Source of the DNA: Ryuthela nishihirai
Taxonomy: Eukaryota > Arthropoda > Arachnida > Araneae > Heptathelidae
Assembly: GCA_038380435.1 (NCBI GenBank)
Contig: JAWZYU010000013.1
Coordinates: 11,731,901-11,795,900, forward strand
Length of the DNA: 64,000 nt
Reading direction: 5' to 3'
Numbering within the stretch: position 1 is the first letter of the stretch; each line of letters starts with the position of its first letter. Positions 55,996 to 64,000 of this stretch are shown here, piece after piece. A program made the position numbers and the translations under genes. The notes beneath the pieces were generated by a model. That model did no database searches. It was not told where the DNA came from and saw only the letters and a program-made list of their open reading frames with translations.

Positions 55996-56232
55996 CCCAA
56001 ATGCACTCAAAAAACAGTGATTGACAAGATGGTGTACAGCATAACACCAACAGCAAAGGAGAGATTGATCAATGGCTGGTAGCTCAGTGGTCAGAGCACC
56101 TGACATGTCATCAGTAGGTCATGGGTTCAGATCCCTCCCAGCTCAAGACAATTTTTCTTCTACACCCATCTTCTCCTGTTACTTAAAAAAACAGCTTGAT
56201 AGTGTTCATTAAATATATTCATTAAACATAGA
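55996..56232 (+). mobile_element. tRNA-like SINE (family B), copy 2
   Basis: Repeats 55656-55880 in the same order: AATGCACTCAAAA, GATGGT(G/A)TA, GGAGAGATTGATCA, tRNA-like head 56074-56144, then the TTAAAAAAACAGCTTGATAGTG tail. Head differences include TTCAGATCC in the B-box. The shared sequence extends well upstream of the head, so either a segmental duplication or a SINE family with a leader. Confidence 0.7.
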
Positions 56233-56870
56233 TTTTTTTCGCTAGTAAAAGAAAAATGTGAAAAAAATATATAACAGTGCTGCAAACAAAAGCTTGTTAC
56301 ATCTTATGCAATGATCCTATGAATATATAAATAACAGAATTATCATAGCTCAATCAAAACCAAAATTATTGCAAGTTCACACTTTTTCTAGGTATGTCTT
56401 CAGATTGCAAAAAAACAACAACAACAACAACATAATTTAGTTATTCTTCTAAGGCAAAATGTTTATAAGAGCTGAACAACTCAAGACCATAGTAGTATCA
56501 TCTCTAATATAATGCAGTGTAATGATACTTGCTGATTATAGGTTGAAGGCAGTGGTGGATTTAATATTTAGACACCTAAGGCACAGAAATTATTTCAAGG
56601 TACTCCAAAGGAAGATTGTTTTGTTAAAAATGACAACTTTTCATGATGAAATTTCTAAATTTAAATATTCTGTGTTATGTAAATGGTATATAGAATATAG
56701 AGAATATACATATATATCTACATATGGCGAAAATGGATCAGAGACAATATATTTACTACCATATATTCTTAACTTTCATTATAAATTTTACATAAGTAAA
56801 CTTAATATACAAAAAAACTACAATAGCATTTAAATAGAAGTATATAATTAAAATTGAAACAAGATAAAAT
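56233..56870. other. Dynein intron, nothing recognised
   Basis: AT-rich. A 103-codon plus frame at 56522-56833 has no recognisable domain and a composition like non-coding sequence. Confidence 0.4.
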
Positions 56871-56940
56871 TAAGTTGAAATCTTTAATTCTCTATGACAT
56901 TGTTAAGATGTTTTTAAGCACTTCAACAAATGTTCTATGC

Positions 56941-56995
56941 TTTTCACCTGACGATGCACCCAAAGTAAAGGTGCGAAACCCGTGTCATGGAACTC
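56941..56995 (+). ncRNA. Hammerhead-ribozyme-like motif (candidate)
   Basis: CTGACGA (56948-56954) is followed by stem GCACC...GGTGC (56956-56960/56970-56974), then GAAA (56975-56978), a minimal AC/GT stem with loop CCGT, and GTC at 56983-56986 as the cleavage triplet. This is the order of a hammerhead core, which is known in terminal regions of Penelope-like elements. Weak points are one extra T between CTGACGA and stem II, and an unpaired first position in stem I, with only about five pairs (ATGGAA with TTTTCAC). It may be decayed. Confidence 0.45.
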
Positions 56996-57125
56996 AAAGT
57001 TTTGAAGCACTCTATGCTACCAAAAGTATTATTGGTTTTTAACTTCACATCATCTTAAGAAAATAAATTATCAGCATCTCTCATCATCTTCTCAAACTCT
57101 ACTGAGACATCACTTACTGGCAAGT

Positions 57126-58431
57126 GTGCTGCGTGCAGCGGAAGTCAAGCTTCTCCTTACGCTAATACAAGAAAAAAGACAGCATATTTCAAGAATTGAA
57201 ACAGATGCCTACCAGGTGCACCAGGACTTCTGCTACAGATGCCCTGCCTTCGTGCTTACAGATCTACTGGAAAGGCTTCACTACACAGAAGAAAAACACA
57301 AGAACAACACCAGACAGAAACATCTTAAAAAGATCCAGTGGCTCACTCAAACCTCAGATAAGCCTTTCTGCCCTATTTTTAAACCCCTTCCTGTTATTAA
57401 TCTGTCCAACAACATTTTTCCCCTTAACGAACTGGCTGCTCTGGAACATGGTTCTAAATTCAGCCCTTTCCACAGAAAATTGGACAAAAAAGAAATAGTC
57501 TCCGAAATTGAAAATATCATTAACAAAGCGCGCGGACGTTTGGAAGAGCATAAAATTAATGCTATCACGCAAAAAGTCTTCAAATTCATGAAATCCCGAC
57601 AAAATTCTCCGTCCTACTCAGATAAGAATTTTTCATCCAAATATTTTCAGGCACTAAAAAACGTTCAAAACACCCCTTGCATTGTTATCACCGTAGCTGA
57701 TAAAACATGCCAGTTTGTCATAATGGGCAAGAATGACTACGATGACAAAGTTTTGGACTTTCATAAATAGCTCCCACTGCACCAGTCTAAATATTGACCC
57801 CACCAGTAGCATCAAAAACAAGGTCTACAGGCTAAAAAACAACAGGTGGCTCCCCAAGGACCTTAAGAAGAGCTCAGTGCCATCCAACTGCCAAGCACCG
57901 CAAATGTTTGCCCAGTGCAAAGTGCACAAAGATAATTATCCCATCCGGCCGCTTGGGTGCAAAAGAACATCTGCAACTTTCTTTCTTGAAAAGAATTTGT
58001 CGAAATTTCTATCCAACTTCATTTGCGATCACCCATTTTCTATAAAGTCGACGGCGGAATTTCTCAACAGACTCAAGGATCTGTCCATTCCTCCCAACAG
58101 CAAATTTGTCACACTTAACATAGTCTCTCTATTCCCATCCACTCCAATTTTTGATGTGGTCATGTTGTTTTGGACAAAAATTATTGAAACGCAAAAATAT
58201 TACCTTCCCGAAATCAACGCCATTCACGAGGCTCTGAAACTCGTCACTGAAAACAACTATTTCCAATTCAGCAACCAAATCTACAGGCAAGACTCAGGGG
58301 CCCACATGGGCTCACCCCTTTCCGGTATCCTATCCGAAATTGTCCAAGATCTTGAAACAAAATTATTCAACTCAGCAGTAATTTTACCCTTCTTCTGGTG
58401 TCGCTATGTGGACAATATATTTTTAATTTGA
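57126..58431 (+). pseudogene. Penelope-like N-terminal region and reverse transcriptase
   Basis: 57126-57770 encodes a basic helical N-terminal region ending in VITVADKTCQFVIMGKNDY, the usual start of the RT domain. A frameshift near 57750 leads to 57733-58431 with MFAQCKVHKDNYPIRPL (PKIHK-like block), FVTLNIVSLFPSTPI (motif A), DSGAHMGSPLSGILSEI (motif B) and FWCRYVDNIFLI (motif C). Motif A has Asn where the catalytic Asp is expected (LDV to LNI). Motif C has YVDN instead of YVDD. Two Asp-to-Asn changes plus a stop at 58429-58431 mean no RT activity. Confidence 0.88.
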
Positions 58432-58620
58432 AATGGCAGCAATGAGCAATTAAACAGCCTCATTGACTCTGCCAACAATATATATCCTATGATACGCTTT
58501 ACGAAGGAGGAGGAGAATACAAGTGCCATCCCCTATTTAGATGTTTTCATCCAAAAAGATGACACAGAGACTTGACGACATCGGTATACCGGAAGCCTAC
58601 CTACGTCCCTTCCATCATAT

Positions 58621-59298
58621 GTGTGGATTCATGCACCCCATGGAGGTACAAAATTGCAGCCTTCCATTCCTTCACTGTCTTCAAATGAGCAGCTGCTTGA
58701 AAAAGAAATTCTAAACATTCATTCCATCGCTGCTTCCCATGGCTACAACTCAACAACAATAGAAAGAGTTATCAGTAAATATAGAAACGAAAACAGAAGA
58801 GATTCAGCTCTCCTCCCAATCACCGACCATGAACGTACAACTTTTGCCAGACTTATTTCTTACATTCCTATCCTATGTGAATCAGTCTGCAAATTACTCA
58901 GAGCCCATAATATCAAAATTGTTTTCAGCCCAACTCCAAATTTGAAGAAATTAGTCAAAAGGGACAGGGACAAATATAGCCTACTTCAAAAATCGGGCGT
59001 ATACCGATTTCCCCTACATTTGCCAGATAATTCCATTGTGTACTACATCGGCAAAACCATTTGCTCTTTACAAGAAAGGTTTGTGGAGCACCAAACTGAT
59101 GTCAGCCAAAAGAAGCTAACGACAGTTGCCTCTGAGCTAGCAGTGCAACACATGGCAACAATAGACTGGGAGCACGCCACACTGCTTATGCACGAGTCCA
59201 CTTTCTATGGAACCACAGTCCACAAGGCTATTGAAATAATGACCTCGTCCGTCCCCACCTGCAACCGAGACACTGGAATTGCCCTTCACGACATGTAG
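58621..59298 (+). pseudogene. Penelope-like GIY-YIG endonuclease region
   Basis: The same frame as the RT, after stops at 58429 and near 58573. It contains an inter-domain helix region (IERVISKYRNEN, ERTTFARLISYIPILCE), then SGVYRFPLH followed by YYIGKTICSLQERFVEHQTD, the GIY-YIG core with catalytic Arg and the downstream His, and a C-terminal ELAVQHMATIDWEHATLL with the catalytic-domain Glu region. The Zn-binding Cys pair common after GVY is absent (PLHLPDNS). The open frame is 225 codons. Confidence 0.85.
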
Positions 59299-59489
59299 AA
59301 AGAAGCTCTTTGTCTAATCAGACGTAATGTCACTACATAGCAACACTTCACTGAAGACAGAGTGATGTCTTTGCTCCGAAAAGCTTCTGAGAGTTTTCTC
59401 CTAAGAACTTTCAACATGCAAATAGTTTGAAGGATAAACTCTAAAATTTTATTACTCAATGACAGAGAATTTTAAATTATTTTTAAACT

Positions 59490-60165
59490 TTGCTATATGA
59501 ATATTTAACTTTTGCATTTTTTTTTCATCTTGAGCAACATTTGGTTGGTTGTTTTACCTCTGAGCGGCACTTTTTTTGCACACCATGGGCTAAATGGCCA
59601 GGTCACATGGACCCCAAAGGCTCAGAGAAGGTTGGAGGAGGGGACCCACTGGAACAGCTGTTGGGAGACAGGTGGTAGCCTCCCGTCAAGGCCATCCAGC
59701 ATGTTCTTTAACGTGCACAGGGTATGGCTCTCCCGCACACGGGGCCACAGCTTAACATCCCATCCAACGGACGGCGGCCTTTCCAAGCCCATCGGTGTCC
59801 CCTACTGACTGTGGGCAGGGCAGGGAATTTTGCAGAGATAAATCTCAACGCTGACCCAGCTGGGACTCGAACCTGGGAACTACAGATTACGAGCCTGGCG
59901 TGCTACCGACTGAGCCACCCCCGCCCCTCTTGAGCAACAATTAGTCATTTTGATTTAGATATAACTTTAATAAATTTGACAATCTTTTTTTTGAATTCTT
60001 GCTCGATAAGTAAGGCTAAATACATAATGAACCCTATTTCAACTTTATTTGGTAAGTTAATATTGCCTGGTGCCCGATAAGCTATCTGGAGTTTGAATCT
60101 ATTTCGGATCAGACAAAAGGTCCAACTTGAGAAAGTTAATAATCTTTGGAGTGTTACAGAGAGAT
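59490..60165 (+). repeat. LTR fragment of the gag element family (second subfamily), split by SINE
   Basis: 59943-60165 matches 36552-36681 (AACCCTATTTCAACT, ATTGCCTGG, CCAGAG-type and GGATCAGAC(A)AAAGGTCCAAC blocks) and ends near GTGTTACAGAG. 59490-59542 is its upstream continuation before the SINE. No gag follows on the right. Probably a truncated LTR. Confidence 0.7.
59543..59927 (-). mobile_element. SINE family A, full length, 15-bp target duplication
   Basis: 385 bp with A-box complement at 59905-59917 and B-box complement at 59863-59873. The duplications TCTTGAGCAACATTT (59528-59542) and TCTTGAGCAACAATT (59928-59942) differ by one base. It interrupts an LTR fragment at a site conserved in the LTRs (CTCTTGAGCAACGTT near 32477). 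Confidence 0.93.
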
Positions 60166-60727
60166 GACCCCATACTTCATCTGTGTAATATGTTCTCTCC
60201 ATGTTGTGCAAAGAGCAAAAGAACTTTGAAACCAAGAACGGTAAACAAGCCTCTTACCTGCATAGTACACCTGCTGTGGCAGAGAGACTTCTAATCACAC
60301 TGCATAAATTCATGTTTACATTTTTTTTCTCGATTTTAAACTGTTCACATGAATTCATCTAATTAATTCATGGTGCTTAAACTTATTTAGTGGTTTTAAG
60401 GAACTATTGCCAACATAGTGGTTGTGATACAATAAGTTGGGGATTCAATGATTGATAATCCTGATATGAGCTTGGCTCAAATCTCAGTTTGCCATTCACA
60501 TTTGAAACGATGCAGTGATATTATTATTCTTACTTAATTCCACCATTGTATTAAAGAGTGAAAATGTATTTTTAATGAACTGTTGATTGCACAGAATTCA
60601 CAATCCTCCAAAATATAAAAAAAAAACTATTAGCAAAAAGAGTTATAGGTTACAGATATGCATTATGTTTAATAATTTCATAATGACATGAAGTTTTTGC
60701 AAATAAATTATGAAACTAAAAATATAC
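60166..60727. other. Dynein intron, nothing recognised
   Basis: AT-rich intron just after the exon at 60728-60889 in gene direction. The donor GTATAT is at 60727-60722. Confidence 0.5.
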
Positions 60728-60889
60728 CTGAACCAATTTCAGATTCCACGATGGATGATTAATTAGTTTTTCTTCTTCAACTGCTTTGCCAATATGTTGC
60801 TGAAGTTCTTCATCATCTGCTTTATCTGTTACAAGCCCAGGAAAGAGATCTTGTATAAGGCTTAGAAAAAGTGGTTCATCTTCATCAAC
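60728..60889 (-). CDS. Axonemal dynein heavy chain (DNAH5/8-like), exon before AAA2 P-loop
   Basis: 162 bases, 54 codons, from VDEDEPLFLSLIQDLFPG to INHPSWNLKLVQ. In axonemal heavy chains this segment links AAA1 to the AAA2 P-loop: DEPLFLSLI.DLFPG and LINHP.WNLK are diagnostic for the DNAH5/8 group as I recall it. The acceptor is TGTACTTTTAG before 60889. The donor is TTCAG|GTATAT after 60728. Both boundaries are phase 0, fitting [10 protein letters not shown] at the start of the exon at 44636-44882. The upstream exon was not found in 60890-64000. Confidence 0.92.
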
Positions 60890-61028
60890 CTAAAAGTACA
60901 TTTCATGCATTTTCTCTTTGTAAACCACAATACTCATGTAATTTGCTACAGTATTACAGCAGAAGCTTACAAAAGAGTAACTTGTATTTGAAATGTTAAA
61001 GAAATGTCATTAGCAAAATGAATTTGGG

Positions 61029-61324
61029 ACAGGGGTTGACTCAGTCAGTAGCATATTAGGGTCTTAATCTGCACCTTCTAGGTTTAAGTCCCAACAGTTC
61101 CAGCATTGAAATTTATCACTGCTAATGCCCATCTTGCCTTCAGTTGCAGAGGGGTGCATAGAGTACAATAAAGAACAAGCTAGTTTGCTTTGATAGGATG
61201 CTTCTATCTATCTCCTAACAACCTTTTCCTCCATCCTTCTCTAAGATCTTGGGGGTTTGTTGTGACCTGGACATTTAAGGTCATTGTGTGCAAAAAAGTT
61301 CTGTTCAGAGATAAAATAACCCAA
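61029..61324 (+). mobile_element. SINE family A, old copy
   Basis: Head with TTGACTCAGTCAGTAGCAT (A-box) and TAGGTTTAAGTCCCAAC (decayed B-box). The body is shortened. The end TTCAGAGATAAAATAACCC corresponds to the usual CTCAGAGGTAAAACAACCC. Strongly diverged. Confidence 0.75.
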
Positions 61325-61421
61325 CTCAAAATGAATCAAATTATAAAAAATAAAGTAATACAAACAAATTTAGCATTCAAAAATACAGTAAACTCCATTT
61401 ATAATGAACAGCTATGAAAAA

Positions 61422-61634
61422 ACTGCTAAACATGGAAAATCGCATATGTAAAAATCCTGATTATGACTAAATAACTCTTGAGACGTTGACAGTGTGTTTC
61501 ACCTGAATTAATTACTGAGTATTAATTACTGCTAAACATGGAAAAATCGCATATGTAAAAATCCTGATTATGACTAAATAACTCTTGAGACGTTGACAGT
61601 GTGTTTCACCTGAATTAATTACCGAGTAATATGA
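61422..61634. repeat. Tandem duplication of a 106-bp unit
   Basis: 61422-61527 is repeated almost exactly from 61528 (one extra A in the second, a few end changes), including GCATATGTAAAAATCCTG and GAGACGTTGACAGTGTG. High identity means it is recent. No coding role is seen. Confidence 0.88.
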
Positions 61635-61639
61635 TTAAT

Positions 61640-62150
61640 TATGAAATAACAGCAAATCGACTAATTCTGCTATGATCACCTGATTATATGGAGGAAATGA
61701 CTTATATTGTTAAAGGTGTCTTGCACACTGAAGCTTAGGAAATGTGCTAAGGTTAACAGAATTACCTTTACCACTGAAGCTCTGCAAAATCTATAATGGC
61801 AAGTACTTATCAGTACATGAATCATGGCTTGCTTGCAAATGAAGTTGAGGAATAATGAGACAATTTTAAAAGGCTATTCTTGAAACCAATATTACTCTTT
61901 TGCTTAAAAAGGGAAATAGGTGGCAAAGTTATTTGAATCATAAGGCAATGGAGCTTATATCTGAAAGAAATGAGTGAGGTGCTAAGTTCAATCAATGCTC
62001 AAATGGTATTAAAAGAAAATTATACAGAACTCAGAAAGTGCATTAGAGATTAGCTGAATGCTGTAAGAATTTCTGACTTCATAATGTGGCTAACAAAGGA
62101 GATAACCAGCTACACAGCACAATAACAGAAAATTGTTTTCTGGGTGTCAG
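61640..62150 (+). mobile_element. RTE-like LINE fragment E, decayed
   Basis: Aligns by eye with 24460-24760 of copy B: AAAGGTGTCTTGCA, ACCTTTA, CTGAAGCTCTG, the CATGGCTTGCTT and GAAGTTGAGGAA blocks, CAAAGTTATTTGAAT and GAGCTTAT(A/T)TC in order. Gaps and stops are numerous. It ends within the linker before RT. Confidence 0.7.
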
Positions 62151-62379
62151 TTCTCCAAAAAATTATATCAACCATCATAGGAGTTTACTGAAGAAGTTTT
62201 AGTTTAATATAGCTAAATTTAATGTCATTCTTAAAAGTAAATGACAATTATCTGTTGAAAAATAGGTCATACTTACTTTGGTCAAACTTACAGCAGCTGT
62301 GGTTATTATACAACTGTAGTGCTGCCTTGTCCATATGTGCATCAGAACTTCTGCAAGCGCTATTGTGCTGTTACTTTAA

Positions 62380-63035
62380 CACTCACTGTTATTATAATAA
62401 AAATCTTTTTTATATCCCATAAAGATGAAATCCAAGTGTCCATTAAGTGGTGGTGCTAGTACTGAAAAATGTGGCCAAAAATCAATAATTTTGAAATGGA
62501 AGTTAAATGCGATAAAAAGATATAAAGAAGGCCAAACAATTGCAATGATATGTTGTGCTGTTAATTTAGGAGAGAGCACTCTGCAAAATATTAGAGATAA
62601 TGCAGTGAAAATAAAAAGCAGTATTAAAATTGGTACACATTAAAGTTTACAAAAGTCATTGTATAACCAGTCAAGGATAATGGTAAAAATGGAAAATATG
62701 CTGGGAAAATGTTGCAAATCAACACTACTGTAATGTGTGCCCCTAAGCTAAACTATCATCTGTGCTAAGGAACAAGTATATTTGATGATTTGAAAGGAGG
62801 TGGCAGTGATACAAAACGTATTGGCTAACTTTCCAGTTTTAAAGCCTGTCTTTTTAGAATGTAAAGTGGGGGGAAGCTTCCGAAAATTTTTCCAAAGAAC
62901 TGAGGGATATCATAAAAATGGGTGGATATACCTCTAAACAACTGTTTAATGTGAATGAGATTGAGTGATATTGGGAAAAAAATTCCTGACAGAACACATC
63001 TCCACTGAAGAAAAGACAGTGCAGTTCTCCACCAC
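62380..63035 (+). pseudogene. Tigger1-like (pogo) transposase remnant
   Basis: The frame 62425-62643 gives SGGASTEKCGQKSIILKWK, then LNAIKRYKEGQTIA and STLQNIRDNAVKIKSSIK, the CENP-B/psq-type N-terminal HTH of TIGD1-like transposases. Decayed frames continue with KMENMLGK, FFQRTEGYHK-type and MGGYTSKQLFNVNEIE, where the first catalytic Asp of NVDET is Asn, and HISTEEKT. It is cut at 63035/63036 by RTE copy D, so the rest of the catalytic domain is absent. Confidence 0.75.
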
Positions 63036-64000
63036 TGTTCTAGGTGACTTCAATGCCAAAGTTGGTACTGACTCTGACCTTTGAGGAGGAGTGATGGGCC
63101 CTTTTAGTATTGGTAGTTGCAATGGCAATGGGCAACGTCTCCTACAGGTAAGTCAACTTAATGGTTTGAGAATAACTAATACTTATTACAAATACTGCAA
63201 CATACATAATCACACATGGATTTCACCAGATGGGTTGCTTAAAAATACGACTGATTATATATTAAATAATAGAAAACAGGCTAGTACTGTTAGGAATACC
63301 AAGTCATATAAGGGAGCTTAAATTGGATTTCACCATTACCTTACTAAAAGTGTCTTGGAACTTAAACTTAAGAAGTGTTGTGCTAAGGTTAAAAACATTA
63401 CCTTTAACACTGAAGCTCTTAAAGACCCAGATATAGCTAAAGCTTTCCATGATAGAGATTAACTTAGTCATTATGACATCAATGGTTTGCTTACTACTGA
63501 AGTTGAGGAAGAATGGGAAAATAACAGTACTCTTTTTGGTAAAAGGGAGCAGAGAAGAGTAAGAAAATTATTTGAGTGATAAAGTATATGAGCTTATTTT
63601 GGAAAGAAAGAACTGCAGGAATGTCCTTAATCAATATCCTTCTAGTCTTAATAGAAAGCATTACAAAGAGTTTAATAGATGTATAAAGGACAATTACACA
63701 ATCTGAAGTTATTTTGGCTGTTTCTAAATTTAAACTACATAAATCCCCAGGGGTAGATGAAATTACTACTGAAATACTTAGAGTTGGGAATGTTTCGGTT
63801 ACCACTTGGATGACTGAAATTCTGAGTATCTTTTATGATAAAGGCATGGTTCCTAAGGATTTTACTAGAGCTATTGTTATCCCTATTTTCAAAAAAGGTG
63901 ATCGCAGTTCTTGTGATAACTATAGGGGTATCAGCCTACTCTCTGTTCCAGGTAAAGTTCTTTCCATGATTGTGCTTAATAGAATTAAGAATCTGGTTGA
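63036..64000 (+). mobile_element. RTE-like LINE copy D, 5'-truncated, runs off window
   Basis: Begins in the endonuclease at CTAGGTGACTTCAATGCC (same point as 24167 in copy B) and continues through the linker into RT. A TGA replaces Trp in the DLWGG segment near 63084. Near 63690 about 230 bases of linker are missing compared with copy B (from the KRCIKD-like codons directly to TQSEVILAVS). The last part has SPGVDEITTEILRVGNVSV and PIFKKGDRSSCDNYRG. Motifs A to C lie outside the window. Confidence 0.85.

Larger units (their letters stand above)
56875..59440 (+). mobile_element. Penelope-like retroelement, decayed
   Basis: Order: 5' untranslated region (56875-57125) with a hammerhead-like motif, N-terminal region and RT (57126-58431), then a GIY-YIG nuclease (58621-59298) and a short 3' region. 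The RT plus C-terminal GIY-YIG arrangement defines canonical Penelope-like elements, which move without LINE or LTR machinery. Parts of the 5' region recur in the palindrome at 7885-8335. Confidence 0.9.

Noticed and set aside
57347..57602. Minus-strand frames of about 80 codons
   Set aside because: Antisense to the Penelope N-terminal region, which matches its family on the plus strand.

Overview
This is an AT-rich eukaryotic, animal-type window. It has no operons, tightly packed genes or bacterial signals. The only host gene I can support is three exons, on the minus strand, of one axonemal dynein heavy chain of the DNAH5/DNAH8 (outer-arm gamma) type. The exons lie at 60728-60889, 44636-44882 and 9635-9876. 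They are in phase, have GT/AG junctions, and together encode one uninterrupted stretch of about 217 residues covering the AAA2 module. The introns between them are 15,845 and 34,759 bases, and the flanking introns run off both ends. An axonemal dynein implies an animal with motile cilia or flagellate sperm. The RNase-H-bearing I-type LINE, Penelope, RTE-like, Tc1 and pogo elements suggest an invertebrate, perhaps an arthropod (possibly a chelicerate), but the sequence does not prove this.

Nearly everything else is transposable elements inside those introns. Left (1-9.6 kb): a minus-strand gag/LTR fragment abutting a Tc1 fragment, three tRNA-derived SINE families, and a 450-bp palindrome related to the Penelope 5' region. 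Then (10-21.4 kb): RTE-like LINE copy A, degenerate tandem arrays broken by two MITEs, and a long minus-strand I-type LINE (ORF1 tail, endonuclease, RT, RNase H) interrupted by a composite SINE. At 21.9-32.0 kb there is a four-level nest: RTE copy C is split by a 7.2-kb hAT element with a perfect 8-bp target duplication; the hAT contains nearly full-length RTE copy B; and copy B contains a 395-bp SINE with its own 12-bp duplication. At 32.0-39.1 kb there are two adjoining copies of an LTR retrotransposon that encodes gag but no pol.

The stretch 39-45 kb is poorer in elements and holds palindromes, a degenerate repeat and two Tc1 relics around dynein exon 44636-44882. At 45.5-54.5 kb a Jockey/CR1-like LINE with a PHD-like ORF1 is split at a TA by a Tc1 element, which itself holds a composite SINE, a SINE and a pogo-type transposon with perfect 22-bp inverted repeats. 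At 55-64 kb there are a mariner remnant, duplicated tRNA-like SINEs, a decayed Penelope element with a GIY-YIG domain and a possible hammerhead ribozyme, an LTR fragment carrying a SINE, dynein exon 60728-60889, a Tigger1-like remnant and RTE copy D running off the end.

No element keeps a fully open transposase or polymerase frame, so all look immobile. Some (RTE A and B, the hAT, the SINEs with near-perfect target duplications) are recent enough that insertion order can be read to the base. I found no new biochemical system. The most unusual items are the gag-only LTR element, the composite SINE with a duplicated tail module, the Penelope-related palindrome with the hammerhead-like motif, and the dynein gene with giant repeat-filled introns.
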